Shown here piece by piece: positions 44,270 through 53,770 of a DNA stretch of 64,000 nucleotides. How positions within the stretch are numbered: position 1 is the stretch's first letter; each line of letters starts with the position of its first letter. Location: contig NZ_MWQK01000005.1 of the NCBI RefSeq assembly GCF_002210425.1, forward strand, positions 124,001 through 188,000, written 5' to 3'. The DNA comes from Fibrobacter sp. UWB2 (lineage in GTDB: Bacteria; Fibrobacterota; Fibrobacteria; Fibrobacterales; Fibrobacteraceae). The notes below the pieces were generated by a model. The model was given only the letters and a program-made list of their open reading frames with translations, was not told the DNA's origin and did not search any database. A program made the position numbers and the translations under genes.

Positions 44270-45064
44270 CTAAAAAACGGGAACCACTTCGCCCTTGGTG
44301 TACTTGCCCTTAATCCAATTCTTGACCTTTTCGCTCTTGAGGGCGTTCACCAAGGCCTGAATCTTTGCAGACTTCTCGTTACCCGCCTTGACCGCAATAA
44401 CATTCACGTAAGGCGAACTCGCATTTTCAACAAACAAACCATGAGACGATGCATTAAGACCTGCCGGAATCGCATAGTTGCCGTTGATGGCTGCCGCATC
44501 CACATCCTGCAAAACGCGCGGGAGCGAAGCAGCCTCCAGTTCCTTGAACTTCAGCTTTTTCGGATTCTCGGTAATATCAATGGGAGTTGCAGTGATGCCA
44601 GACTTTGGATCAAGCTTAATAAGACCAGCAGCCTGCAACAAAAGCAAGGAGCGCCCTTCGTTGGTCGGGTCGTTCGGAATCGCAATCGTTGCACCTTTCT
44701 TCAAATCCGCAAGCGATTTGACCTTTTTCTTGGAATTCTTCGACGGATAAAGTGCGAAAGGTTCCACATGAATGCCGCCCGCATTCACAAGATGCGTCCC
44801 CTTTTCTTTATTGAAACTTTCGAGGTAAGGCAAATGCTGGAAGTAATTGGCATCTAATTCGCCAGATTCCAGCGCCTCGTTCGGAGTCACGTAATCTGTG
44901 AACTCAACAACCTTGAGTTCATAACCCGCCTTGGCAAGGTCATCCTTAACCAAGTTCAAGATGGAAGCATGCGGCTCCGGAGTCGCACCAACCTTGATGA
45001 CATCGGCAGAAAACGCAGCAATAGCGGCAAAAGCAACAGACAAAATAATCTTACTGATATTCAT
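44270..45064 (-). CDS. metQ: Methionine-binding protein MetQ/NlpA
   Basis: The 264-residue protein starts at 45064 after AGGAGAGTAAAA. The signal peptide (IILSVAFAAIAAFSADVIKV) has no lipobox cysteine, so it is probably a free periplasmic protein rather than the usual lipoprotein. NlpA-family motifs: VGATPEPHASILNLVKDDL, LDANYFQHLPYLESFN, TIAIPNDPTNEGRSLLLLQ and AAINGNYAIPAGL. It is the first gene of metQNI. Confidence 0.9.
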   Translation of the reverse strand: MNISKIILSVAFAAIAAFSADVIKVGATPEPHASILNLVKDDLAKAGYELKVVEFTDYVTPNEALESGELDANYFQHLPYLESFNKEKGTHLVNAGGIHVEPFALYPSKNSKKKVKSLADLKKGATIAIPNDPTNEGRSLLLLQAAGLIKLDPKSGITATPIDITENPKKLKFKELEAASLPRVLQDVDAAAINGNYAIPAGLNASSHGLFVENASSPYVNVIAVKAGNEKSAKIQALVNALKSEKVKNWIKGKYTKGEVVPVF

Positions 45065-45092
45065 TTTTACTCTCCTATTTTTTTTCGCACAA

Positions 45093-45121
45093 AAGATAGG
45101 ATTAGCAAGAGTTATCAGCAA
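45093..45121 (-). promoter_or_regulatory. metQNI promoter
   Basis: TTGCTG (45116-45121), 17-base spacer, TATCTT (45093-45098), about 29 bases before the metQ ATG. No SAM riboswitch was seen in the short leader. Confidence 0.5.
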
Positions 45122-45180
45122 GATATATTTAACTATAGCGTTTTATAAGATTTTTCTATACGTATTTTATGCAAAACGCT

Positions 45181-45630
45181 TTACGCTTGTTTCCAATGCT
45201 TTAGTTGCGAGAGGTGTTTGTCGAAAAAGGCGCGGCGTTCTGCGTCGGGAGTATTGTCGGGATTGGGCATGTGCGAAAGCAGAAAATCGAGGAGGACCGA
45301 CTTGTCGTTGTAAACAAACTTACCGTCGGTATAGCACCACTTGCAATAATCTTCGTTGAATTCGCCGTTCAGTTCACGGCTGATCATGGAATCTTCGCTG
45401 AGAGGCATTCCACAGCATTGGCAGAAGAGTTGGCGCGGAGCGCCGAGCAACGTGTTGATGGACACGTCGAATTCACGGGAGATGACTTTGAGCATTTCGG
45501 TATTCGGCTGGGTTTCGCCAGTTTCCCAGCGGCTCACAGCTTGGCGCGTTACATGCAAGCGTTCGGCCATCTGGTCCTGGGTCAGGTTTTGATTCGAGCG
45601 CAACTTAAGCAAGACTTCTCGTACTTCCAT
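45181..45630 (-). CDS. XRE-family regulator with C-terminal zinc ribbon
   Basis: The 149-residue protein starts at 45630. The HTH is LTQDQMAERLHVTRQAVSRW. The C-terminal half matches a putative zinc-ribbon domain (FCQCCGMPLSED, EDYCKWCYTDGKFVY) with two CxxC-type pairs. Such fusions occur as stand-alone regulators; the ligand is unknown. It lies upstream of and parallel to metQ but has its own promoter. Confidence 0.82.
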   Translation of the reverse strand: MEVREVLLKLRSNQNLTQDQMAERLHVTRQAVSRWETGETQPNTEMLKVISREFDVSINTLLGAPRQLFCQCCGMPLSEDSMISRELNGEFNEDYCKWCYTDGKFVYNDKSVLLDFLLSHMPNPDNTPDAERRAFFDKHLSQLKHWKQA

Positions 45631-45690
45631 AATATTCTCCTTTTGCAAATAAAATATTTTTAATCGTTTATCATTTCTTTTGACGAGTAT

Positions 45691-45719
45691 AATATAGAAC
45701 CAAGCTATAGCAAAAGCAA
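45691..45719 (-). promoter_or_regulatory. Promoter of the XRE/zinc-ribbon gene
   Basis: TTGCTT (45714-45719), 17-base spacer, TATATT (45691-45696), about 60 bases before the start codon. Confidence 0.55.
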
Positions 45720-45785
45720 GCAACAGGCTGTTGCTTTTTTACGAGAGACGCGCAACCGAGAAGCGCGCGGCCCCCCGGTCCACAA

Positions 45786-45817
45786 ACAAAAAAAGGCGAC
45801 CCTAAGGCCGCCTGAAA
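45786..45817 (-). terminator. alaS terminator
   Basis: On the minus strand GGCGGCC-TTAG-GGTCGCC is followed by seven T, 23 bases past the alaS stop. Confidence 0.85.
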
Positions 45818-45839
45818 AATTTGAGATTCTTTCGTCTAA

Positions 45840-48488
45840 CTAAGCACCCAACTTGGCGCGAATCCAGTTGTTAGCGTTAGCGATAGCTTCGGCAATCTTT
45901 TCCGGTTCGCGGGTACCAGCCTGAGCACGGTCCGGACGGCCACCGCCCTTACCGTTGCAAGCCTTAGCGAGATCCTTGACGATGTCGCCAGCCTTGATGC
46001 CCTTGGCCTGAACATTCTTGCCAACCATCACGGCGATGCTACCAGAACCGTTGTCCTTGTTCGCAATCACAGCAATGCTATCGACGTCAAGCTTGTTCTG
46101 AACGCCGTCGAGCAAGTTCTTGTACTTTTCATCCGGCAAGGAGAGTTCGCGAACGTAGAGGTTCACGCCCATCACGTTGATGCCACCGTTCAAGAGTTCG
46201 GCAGCGGCGAGCGTTGCGAGTTCGAGCTTCACGGACTGGAGGCTCTTTTCGAGGTTCTGCGTCTTGGCAAACGTCTGCTGGATGCGGTCGAGAACTTCGG
46301 CATCCTTGCAGCGGAGCTGTTCACGGAGAGCGTTGAGGATCTGCGTACCAGCGCGGAGGAGGCTCAAGGCGCCACGGCCAGAAACGGCTTCGATACGGCG
46401 CACGCCTGCGGACACGCTAGATTCAGAAACGATCTTCACCATGCCGATGTTACCAGTGTTCTGCACATGCAAGCCACCGCAAAGTTCGCGGGAGAATTCG
46501 ACGCCAGCGTCACCCATCTTCACAACGCGGACCTTGTCGCCATACTTTTCGCCGAACAGAGCCATAGCACCGCTAGCCTTAGCTTCATCGACGTCCATCA
46601 CGTCGGTGTGGACCGGCAAGCATTCCATGATCTTGGCATTCACGATGTCTTCGACCTTCTGGATTTCTTCTGCGGTCATGGCGTTGAAGTGGCTGAAGTC
46701 GAAGCGGAGGAGTTCGTTCGAAACGAAGCTACCCTGCTGTTGCACGTGAGTGCCAAGCACTTCGCGGAGAGCGGCCTGGAGCAAGTGTGTTGCGGAGTGG
46801 TTCTTGCGGATGTCAGCGCGACGATCGTTATCGACGGTTGCCATGAACACGGCGCCCATCGTCTTTTCATTAGCTTCGCCCTTCACAACCTTACCACGGC
46901 AAAGGGCCGTATCGTTCACCTTCACGGTGTCGAACACCTGGATTTCGAGGTCGGCGGAAACGAGCGTTCCCTTATCACCAACCTGGCCACCCATTTCGGC
47001 GTAGAACGGAGAGGTTTCGAGAACGATGCTCAAAACGCCCTTGTCTTCACGCCAGCGGACAACCTTCGTTTCGCAAGCGGAGAGTTCATAACCGACAAAG
47101 TTCGTGCTAGCTTCGCTGTACTGCGTCCAGCCTTCGGTACCCATCGTGTTGATGCCCTGCTTCATGTTGGCACGGGCACGTTCCTTCTGTTCATTCATGC
47201 ACTTTTCATAGCCTTCTTCATCGATAAGGAGGCCCTTTTCTTCGGCGAGAATGCCAGTGAGGTCCGGCGGGAATCCATAAGTATCATAGAGGAGGAACAC
47301 CTTGTCGCCCGGAATCTTGTCGCCCTTCTTGAGTTCGGCAGAGATAGCGGCGAAGCGTTCGAGACCAGCGTCGAGCGTACGGATAAAGCTTTCTTCTTCG
47401 CTCTTAATCACGCTAGCAACAAATTCCTTGCGTTCACGGATTTCCGGGAAGGCATCGCCCATCGTGTCGGCAAGCACCTGAACGAGCTGGCAAATGAACG
47501 GCTTCTTCTGACCGAGCAAGCGAGCAAAGCGGCTAGCACGGCGGAGGATGCGGCGGAGCACGTAGCCACGGCCTTCGTTAGACGGAAGAGCACCATCAGC
47601 AATAGCAAACGAAATAGCGCGGATGTGGTCGGCAATCACGCGGTGCGGGGTGCCGGCTTCGCCATCGTTGTACGGAACGCCAGAGAGTTCAGCAATCTTT
47701 GCGATAATCGGAGTGAACACGTCGGTATCGTAGTTGCTGGTCTTGCCCTGAAGAATAGCGCAGATACGCTCGAAGCCCATACCGGTATCGACGTTCTTGG
47801 CCTTGAGCGGAATGAGGGAGCCGTCGCTCACGCGTTCGTACTGCATGAACACGTTATTCCAAATTTCAATGTAGCGGTCGTTTTCGCCGTTCACGCCCTT
47901 GATCGGGTCCTTGAACGTTTCGGCCTGCGTAGCGAGGTCGCCACGGTCGTAATGGATTTCGGAGCAAGGACCGCACGGACCGGTGTCGCCCATTTCCCAG
48001 AAGTTGGAGTGAGCGTCAAAGCGCATGATGCGGTCATCCGGAAGACCGGACACGTCCTTCCAAATCTGCCAAGCTTCGTCATCATCCTGATAGACGGTTG
48101 CAAAGAGGCGTTCCTTCGGGAGCTTCCAAACTTCAGTGAGGAGTTCCCAAGCCCAGGAAATAGCTTCCTTCTTATAATAGTCACCGAAGCTCCAGTTACC
48201 GAGCATTTCGAAGAAGGTGTGGTGGTAGTTGTCGCGGCCCACGACGTCGAGGTCGTTGTGCTTACCAGACACGCGGAGGCACTTCTGGCTGTTGCATGCG
48301 CGCTTCCAGCCCTTCGGATTGTCGCCAAGGAAGATGGCCTTGAACTGGTTCATGCCCGCGTTCGTGAACATGAGCGTCGGGTCGTCATGCGGAACCACCG
48401 GCGAAGAACGCACGAAGAGGTGGCCCTTGGATTCGAAGAACTTGATAAAGGATTCGCGCACTTGCGCAGAAGTCATTTTTTCGGACAT
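45840..48488 (-). CDS. alaS: Alanyl-tRNA synthetase
   Basis: This 882-residue enzyme charges tRNA-Ala. The length matches the family (about 875). The aminoacylation domain has FFESKGHLFVRSSPVVPHDD and FTNAGMNQFK. The editing domain, which removes mischarged serine and glycine, has its zinc ligands in KNHSATHLLQAALRE and SRELCGGLHV. The C-Ala domain ends in GNGKGGGRPDRAQAGT (canonical GGGGRPxxAQAGG). It appears monocistronic, with its own promoter and terminator. Confidence 0.96.
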   Translation of the reverse strand: MSEKMTSAQVRESFIKFFESKGHLFVRSSPVVPHDDPTLMFTNAGMNQFKAIFLGDNPKGWKRACNSQKCLRVSGKHNDLDVVGRDNYHHTFFEMLGNWSFGDYYKKEAISWAWELLTEVWKLPKERLFATVYQDDDEAWQIWKDVSGLPDDRIMRFDAHSNFWEMGDTGPCGPCSEIHYDRGDLATQAETFKDPIKGVNGENDRYIEIWNNVFMQYERVSDGSLIPLKAKNVDTGMGFERICAILQGKTSNYDTDVFTPIIAKIAELSGVPYNDGEAGTPHRVIADHIRAISFAIADGALPSNEGRGYVLRRILRRASRFARLLGQKKPFICQLVQVLADTMGDAFPEIRERKEFVASVIKSEEESFIRTLDAGLERFAAISAELKKGDKIPGDKVFLLYDTYGFPPDLTGILAEEKGLLIDEEGYEKCMNEQKERARANMKQGINTMGTEGWTQYSEASTNFVGYELSACETKVVRWREDKGVLSIVLETSPFYAEMGGQVGDKGTLVSADLEIQVFDTVKVNDTALCRGKVVKGEANEKTMGAVFMATVDNDRRADIRKNHSATHLLQAALREVLGTHVQQQGSFVSNELLRFDFSHFNAMTAEEIQKVEDIVNAKIMECLPVHTDVMDVDEAKASGAMALFGEKYGDKVRVVKMGDAGVEFSRELCGGLHVQNTGNIGMVKIVSESSVSAGVRRIEAVSGRGALSLLRAGTQILNALREQLRCKDAEVLDRIQQTFAKTQNLEKSLQSVKLELATLAAAELLNGGINVMGVNLYVRELSLPDEKYKNLLDGVQNKLDVDSIAVIANKDNGSGSIAVMVGKNVQAKGIKAGDIVKDLAKACNGKGGGRPDRAQAGTREPEKIAEAIANANNWIRAKLGA

Positions 48489-48517
48489 AGCTATTCCTTT
48501 GATTTTTTACGAGCCCA

Positions 48518-48546
48518 AATTTAGCAAAAGGCGAACGCAGCGGCAA
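48518..48546 (-). promoter_or_regulatory. alaS promoter
   Basis: TTGCCG (48541-48546), 17-base spacer, TAAATT (48518-48523), 29 bases before the start codon. Confidence 0.5.
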
Positions 48547-48617
48547 AGCAACTTGTTGCTTTGACATTGCTGAGCCGAGCTAAATGAGCTCCGAAGGAGC
48601 TCAAATTAGAAAAAAAA

Positions 48618-48687
48618 GGAGATGCCCGCACGGAGGCGGGCATGACAATGTACCAATAACTATTGACTAATGACTACTGACCAACAA
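48618..48687. repeat. REP-like palindrome plus short tandem repeat
   Basis: GATGCCCGCACGGAGGCGGG then CATGACAA (48618-48650) is followed by a degenerate tandem of 'tgactaa' units (ATTGACTAATGACTACTGAC). Confidence 0.6.
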
Positions 48688-49173
48688 CTAATAAATCTTT
48701 TTCATGTCGGTGAGGTGGCCTTCTTTTTCGTGGAAGAGCGTGAGCGAGCCACCCTGGATTTTCTGGAAAATCTTGGTGAGCTTTTCAACGGCGATAGCCT
48801 CTTCAAAGCCAACTTCGTTATAAGCGGTTTCGCCAATCACGATGCCCACGTTCATCATGTCCGGAGCCTTGCGGCGCAGATAGCTCAAGAATTCTTCATC
48901 GCTGTTAATGACATCCGTCGGCGTCAACTTTTCGAATTCCGACGGATCGCGCGTACTCGCTTCTAGCGGGAACATTTCGTCGGCAACGATCTGCCTAGAG
49001 TTCAGATAAAAAACGTTACCAACATACAAACTAATAGAATCATTCAGCACCTGACGCACTTCGATCAGGACATCGCTCATAGACGATGCTTCCTGAATTT
49101 CAATTTTAGAAGGAGCGCAAGCCATAAAGGCAAGCGAGATTGCGGCTAGAGCCGTAAGGAAAAGTTTTTTCAT
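48688..49173 (-). CDS. Lipoprotein of unknown function
   Basis: The 161-residue protein has a signal peptide with lipobox AFMAC. No known domain was recognised; the rest is mixed alpha/beta with no cysteines. TRDPSEFEKLTPTDVINSDE and GIVIGETAYNEVGFEEAIAV are the most distinctive stretches. It is a single gene between alaS and the GH16 gene. A possible -10 (TATATT) lies about 17 bases before the ATG. Confidence 0.72.
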   Translation of the reverse strand: MKKLFLTALAAISLAFMACAPSKIEIQEASSMSDVLIEVRQVLNDSISLYVGNVFYLNSRQIVADEMFPLEASTRDPSEFEKLTPTDVINSDEEFLSYLRRKAPDMMNVGIVIGETAYNEVGFEEAIAVEKLTKIFQKIQGGSLTLFHEKEGHLTDMKKIY

Positions 49174-49237
49174 GATTACCTCTTTTTAGACCAATATACA
49201 ATCATTTACGTTTTGAGAAAAGCAAAAAAATGTTTTA

Positions 49238-49272
49238 TAAAAAAAGCCCCCCAGATTTCTCCGGGAGGCTTA
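49238..49272 (-). terminator. GH16 gene terminator
   Basis: On the minus strand GCCTCCC pairs with GGGGGGC around GGAGAAATCT, followed by seven T. Confidence 0.8.
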
Positions 49273-49291
49273 CTTCTATACACCAAACTTG

Positions 49292-50299
49292 TTAGTTAGC
49301 TTCGTAGTCCAAGATGAGGCGGCAAACACCGTTTTCGACGAGGACATTGTCCGGGCGGAGGTTCACGCGTTCCATTTCCCAGTTGCCACGGTCCCAATGT
49401 TCTGGATCCAAGTCTTCACCATTGAAGTCATCCTGCCAGAGCATCGTGAAACCCTTCGTTGCAGCATCGTAAGAGTAAACGCGGACGTAGTCAATCTGCT
49501 GTTCAACCGGAAGACCGATACCGCCTGCCCACTTGCCAGTCCATGCGGCGCTCTTGGAGGCCCAGAGATTGAAGCGGAGAGACTGGTCTTCAGTCAAGAA
49601 TGCAACCTGGTCAGCATCGGCGTGAGTACCACGGCTGAGACCAATTTCATCACGACGGACTTCGACGCTGTCGATTTCCCAGGACACGTATTCCGGAGTC
49701 CAGACGATAGCGTAAAGGTGGAAATCCTGCGTGGCATCAAAGCCGAATTCATGAAGCGGCTTGCTTTCGGAAGAGGTGTTGGCCTTGATAGAGGGGTCAC
49801 CTTCGCGAGTGATGATGTTGGACTGCCACTTGTCTGCGGCCTTGCCCAAAACTTCAATATCAATTTCGTTCCACGGCTTTTCACCCTTTTCCCAGGAGTC
49901 ATCGTAGTAAACGAACATGGAGCTCACGGAACCAGAGATGGCAGCCATCTTCATGCGGGCTTCGAAACGGCCATACTTGAACTGATCCTTACCGGTAAGT
50001 TCAGCACCGTAGAAGGAGTATTCCTTCGTCGGGTCAAGTTCAGTAAGCGTCGGCACGGCATAAGTGAACTGAGCGGCGCCATTCGAGCTAGAAGAAACAG
50101 CCGGAAGAGCGTCAACCGAGCTAGAAGAAAGGTCTGTCGGCAAAAGCGTTGCATCAGAGCTCGACTGTCCTGCAACCGGAGTAGCCTCGGAGCTGGAAGA
50201 TGCACCCGCAACCGGAGCGGCCGGGAAAGCATTGTCGTTAGTATCGGAGCAAGCGGCGAAGAATGCCATTGCAACCATAGGGATGAGAATCTTTTTCAT
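49292..50299 (-). CDS. Circularly permuted GH16 beta-glucanase lipoprotein
   Basis: The 335-residue protein starts at 50299 with lipobox FAAC (cysteine 17) and a Ser-rich linker of about 55 residues. The catalytic GH16 motif is EIDIE (glutamates 145 and 149) in PWNEIDIEVLGK. FGRFEARMKMAA-like, SSMFVYYDD and LRFNLWASKSAAWTGKW closely resemble the F. succinogenes 1,3-1,4-beta-glucanase. The strand block usually found at the N-terminus of GH16 (DDFNGEDLDPEHWDRGNWE, NVLVENGVCRLIL) is at the C-terminus, the known circular permutation of that enzyme. It probably cuts mixed-linkage glucans at the cell surface. It lacks the long C-terminal tail of the secreted lichenase. Confidence 0.9.
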   Translation of the reverse strand: MKKILIPMVAMAFFAACSDTNDNAFPAAPVAGASSSSEATPVAGQSSSDATLLPTDLSSSSVDALPAVSSSSNGAAQFTYAVPTLTELDPTKEYSFYGAELTGKDQFKYGRFEARMKMAAISGSVSSMFVYYDDSWEKGEKPWNEIDIEVLGKAADKWQSNIITREGDPSIKANTSSESKPLHEFGFDATQDFHLYAIVWTPEYVSWEIDSVEVRRDEIGLSRGTHADADQVAFLTEDQSLRFNLWASKSAAWTGKWAGGIGLPVEQQIDYVRVYSYDAATKGFTMLWQDDFNGEDLDPEHWDRGNWEMERVNLRPDNVLVENGVCRLILDYEAN

Positions 50300-50512
50300 A
50301 ATAACCTCGTTCTTTCTGTTCATAAGATAGCTTCTGTTCGAGCATGAAGCACGCGTGTCGAGAGGCATTTTAAAACTAACTGTATCATCCGTATTTTACA
50401 CATTTTTGCAACAATTTTACATAAAAAACCGACTTTTTCAAAAATTGGTCATGTAAGCTTTGCGTAAGCATTTTGAGGAGTCACTTTTGATTAATTTGGT
50501 GCATTTTATACC

Positions 50513-50541
50513 TTGCCCGCCCCTTTTTTAATATGTATATT
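50513..50541 (+). promoter_or_regulatory. pflB promoter
   Basis: TTGCCC (50513-50518), 17-base spacer, TATATT (50536-50541), giving a leader of about 120 bases. The rest of the gap 50300-50664 is AT-rich and no gene or clear hairpin was seen. Confidence 0.55.
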
Positions 50542-50664
50542 GCGTTTTACAAAAAAATCGATAGAAAAAAGCACAAATTCGGGCCCACCTTTTTCTACAA
50601 CGCTTAAAAGTTAAACAACTTTTTAATTGTATTGACAGCAGGGTTCGAGACAAAAGAGGTTACT

Positions 50665-52920
50665 ATGCAGGAAGCATGGCTTGGCTTTAGAGGCGGTCGC
50701 TGGCAGGAAGAAATCAATGTCCGCGACTTCATCCAAAAGAACTATACTCCATACGATGGCGACAAATCGTTCTTACAAGGTCCGACCGAAGCTACGAACA
50801 AGCTCTGGGCAGAACTCCAGGACTTACAGAAGAGAGAAATTGCAAAGGGTGGCGTCCTCGACATGGACACAGACGTTGTCTCCACTCTCACAAGCCACCA
50901 GGCAGGCTACATTGCCGAAGAAACTAAGGATCTCGAAAAGATCGTAGGTCTCCAGACCGACAAGCCGCTCAAGCGCGCATTCATGCCGTTCGGCGGCATC
51001 AAGATGGCTGAAGAATCTTGCAAGAACTACGGTTACACGCCGAGCGAAGAACTTCACCGCATCTTCACGGAATTCCACAAGACTCACAACCAGGGCGTTT
51101 TTGATGCCTACACACCAGCAATGCGTATGGCCCGCAAGGCCCACATCATCACGGGTCTTCCGGACACCTACGGCCGTGGCCGTATCGTCGGCGACTACCG
51201 CCGCGTTGCTCTTTACGGTATCGACTACCTCATCGCCCAGAAGAAGGCCGACAAGGCTCTGACCGATGAAACGGATATGCGCGAACACGTTATCCGCGAA
51301 CGTGAAGAACTTGCCGAACAAATTAAGGCTCTCGAAGGCATGAAGGCCATGGCCAAGATTTACGGCTATGACATTTCTAAGCCGGCTATGAACGCCCGCG
51401 AAGCTGTGCAGTGGCTCTACTTCGGTTACCTCGCTGCCATCAAGACGCAGAACGGTGCCGCCATGAGCGTTGGCCGTGTTTCGACCTTCATCGATATTTA
51501 CATGACGCGTGACTTGCAGAACGGCACGCTCACCGAAGTCGAAGCTCAGGAAATCATCGACCACTTTGTGATGAAGCTTCGCATGGTGAAGTTTGCTCGT
51601 ATCACAAGCTACAACGAACTCTTCAGCGGTGACCCGGTGTGGGCTACGCTCGAAGTTGCTGGCCTTGGCCAGGACGGTCGCCATCAGGTGACCAAGAACG
51701 ACTACCGCTTCTTGCACACGCTCGTGAACATGGGACCGGCTCCGGAACCGAACCTCACGATTCTCTACAGCCCGCGCCTCCCGGCCAGCTTCAAGAAGTT
51801 CGCTGCAGAAATTTCCGTGAAGACCAGCGCCATCCAGTACGAAAACGATGACACGATGCGCCCGATTTGGGGTGACGACTATAGCATCTGCTGCTGCGTT
51901 TCTGCAACCCAGACCGGTAAGGAAATGCAGTTCTTCGGCGCCCGCGCAAACCTCGCCAAGACGCTTCTCTACGCCATCAACGGCGGTAAGGATGAATGCC
52001 TCGTGAAGGGTACGCAGGTTGGCCCGGAATATCCGCCTATCACTAGCGAATACCTCAACTACGATGAAGTCGTCCACAAATTTGAACTCTACATGGACTG
52101 GATCGCTCACTTGTACGTGAACACGCTCAACTTGATCCACTACATGCACGACAAGTACTACTACGAAGCTGCCGAAATGGCTCTCATCGATACCAACGTT
52201 CGCCGTACGTTTGCAACGGGTATCGCAGGCTTCAGCCACGTTGTCGACTCCCTTTCTGCAATCAAGTACGCTAAGGTCAAGGTCATCCGTGACCCGGCTA
52301 CGGGCCTTGCCGAAGACTTCCAGATCGAAGGCGATTTCCCGCGTTATGGAAACGACGACGACCGCGCAGACAGCATCGCTGTTTGGCTCCTCAAAACATT
52401 CATGGCTAAGATCAAGCACACGCCGACTTACCGTGACTCTGAACCGACCACTTCCATCCTTACCATCACGAGTAACGTTGTTTACGGTAAGGCCACGGGC
52501 GCACTCCCGGATGGTCGTAAGCAGGGTGAACCGTTCTCTCCGGGGGCAAGCCCGAGCTACGGTGCCGAAAAGAACGGCCTCTTGGCATCTCTCAACTCTG
52601 TCGCCAAGATTCCGTACGAATACGCTCTCGACGGTATCAGCAACACGCAGACGATCAACCCGGACGCTCTCGGTCACGACGACGAAGAACGTACCAACAA
52701 GCTCGTGCAGGTTCTCGATGGTTACTTCGGCCAGAGCAGCCACCACTTGAACGTGAACGTGTTCGGTGTCGAAAAGCTCAAGGACGCTATGGAACATCCG
52801 GAGAAGGAAGAATACCAGAACTTCACGATCCGCGTTTCTGGCTACGCCGTGCGCTTCATCAAGCTCACTCGCGAACAGCAGCTCGACGTGATTGCCCGCC
52901 AGGCACACGGCGTGCTCTAA
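50665..52920 (+). CDS. pflB: Pyruvate formate-lyase
   Basis: This 751-residue glycyl-radical enzyme converts pyruvate and CoA to acetyl-CoA and formate in anaerobic fermentation. The start at 50665 follows AAGAGGTTACT; upstream in-frame codons are leader. The catalytic cysteines are in [11 protein letters not shown], where most PFLs have ACC, so there is a third cysteine. The radical glycine is in RVSGYAVRF near the C-terminus. GADDRLQ-type regions are replaced by [20 protein letters not shown]. Codon use is strongly biased, fitting high expression. Its activase gene lies 1.5 kb downstream. Confidence 0.96.
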   Translation: MQEAWLGFRGGRWQEEINVRDFIQKNYTPYDGDKSFLQGPTEATNKLWAELQDLQKREIAKGGVLDMDTDVVSTLTSHQAGYIAEETKDLEKIVGLQTDKPLKRAFMPFGGIKMAEESCKNYGYTPSEELHRIFTEFHKTHNQGVFDAYTPAMRMARKAHIITGLPDTYGRGRIVGDYRRVALYGIDYLIAQKKADKALTDETDMREHVIREREELAEQIKALEGMKAMAKIYGYDISKPAMNAREAVQWLYFGYLAAIKTQNGAAMSVGRVSTFIDIYMTRDLQNGTLTEVEAQEIIDHFVMKLRMVKFARITSYNELFSGDPVWATLEVAGLGQDGRHQVTKNDYRFLHTLVNMGPAPEPNLTILYSPRLPASFKKFAAEISVKTSAIQYENDDTMRPIWGDDYSICCCVSATQTGKEMQFFGARANLAKTLLYAINGGKDECLVKGTQVGPEYPPITSEYLNYDEVVHKFELYMDWIAHLYVNTLNLIHYMHDKYYYEAAEMALIDTNVRRTFATGIAGFSHVVDSLSAIKYAKVKVIRDPATGLAEDFQIEGDFPRYGNDDDRADSIAVWLLKTFMAKIKHTPTYRDSEPTTSILTITSNVVYGKATGALPDGRKQGEPFSPGASPSYGAEKNGLLASLNSVAKIPYEYALDGISNTQTINPDALGHDDEERTNKLVQVLDGYFGQSSHHLNVNVFGVEKLKDAMEHPEKEEYQNFTIRVSGYAVRFIKLTREQQLDVIARQAHGVL

Positions 52921-52937
52921 TCGCTTGGAAAAAGCTT

Positions 52938-52968
52938 AAAAAGGTTCCCGAAAGGGAACCTTTTTTGT
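52938..52968 (+). terminator. pflB terminator
   Basis: AAGGTTCCC-GAAA-GGGAACCTT is followed by TTTT, 20 bases past the stop. Confidence 0.92.
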
Positions 52969-53048
52969 TATTGGGGAATGCCGATTTATGAGGAAATGCG
53001 CGCGTTGAGATGCGGCGAAAAGCCGCGGAAAATGGGAAGGCGCCGGTT

Positions 53049-53747
53049 CTACGCCACGATGTAATTTTCGTTCTTCTGACGGCGAGCGTAAACAGATTCC
53101 AGGAACTGAATCACAGAAGTCTTATCGCGCACAAGTCCACGCTTATGGCTCAAGCAAAAACGCGTTGACGTGAGCGACTTCAAGATCTTTATCTGCTCGC
53201 CCAAAATCTGCACGTTATAGACGTCCGGCGAACCATGCCCCACCATCGGGTAAGTCGCATCGCCCAAGAAAACGTAATCGTCAACGATGAGCGCAAGTGA
53301 GCCTTTAGCATGGCTATTAGGCATCGGCAAAATTTGAATTTGCACACCATCGTCAAACGCAAACGGTTCCATCACGACGTTCTTCGCAACACCTTCAATT
53401 TCACCGAACGTTTTTGAAGTGTAGGCGCCCACGTAAAGCGCATTGATGTCTAGCGAAATCTCGCCACCGCACATGCGCTGGACATTCAGCAAATGGTCGC
53501 GATGGAAATGCGAAATGACAACGTTTTTTGCGAGATTAGCTCCATTGTCACGCTTTGCAAGATTCGCCGCATCGTCTACGAGAACGCGTGGCAGTTCATT
53601 GATAAACTGCGCCGCCTCATCGCACGCGCCCACGTCAAATATCCACCAAGCGCTATCGCCACGCACCGCCACAACGTCCGCACTCAGCGGCTCGTATGAA
53701 ACTTGCAAATATTGGATTCTATCCGTGAGCTTTACTATTTTCGGCAC
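53049..53747 (-). CDS. MBL-fold metallo-hydrolase
   Basis: The 232-residue protein has the metallo-beta-lactamase fold: VISHFHRDHLLN (HxHxDH metal site), MPNSHAKGSLALIVDD and VFLGDATYPM. These ligands suggest a dinuclear zinc hydrolase, with no signal peptide, so cytoplasmic. Substrates of this broad family range from thioesters to nucleotides, and nothing here narrows it. It is convergent with pflB. Confidence 0.83.
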   Translation of the reverse strand: MPKIVKLTDRIQYLQVSYEPLSADVVAVRGDSAWWIFDVGACDEAAQFINELPRVLVDDAANLAKRDNGANLAKNVVISHFHRDHLLNVQRMCGGEISLDINALYVGAYTSKTFGEIEGVAKNVVMEPFAFDDGVQIQILPMPNSHAKGSLALIVDDYVFLGDATYPMVGHGSPDVYNVQILGEQIKILKSLTSTRFCLSHKRGLVRDKTSVIQFLESVYARRQKNENYIVA

Positions 53748-53770
53748 GGTGCCAAAGATAGAAAATATCC

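Noticed and set aside
45065-45180. Possible SAM or methionine riboswitch before metQ
   Set aside because: The region is short and AT-rich, with no conserved helix arrangement, and a promoter explains it.
46467-48524. 685-codon open frame on the plus strand inside alaS
   Set aside because: Antisense shadow of alaS; composition is His/Phe rich and unlike real proteins.
50824-52908. 694-codon open frame on the minus strand inside pflB
   Set aside because: It mirrors pflB in another frame, has no recognisable motif and follows from strong codon bias in the real gene.
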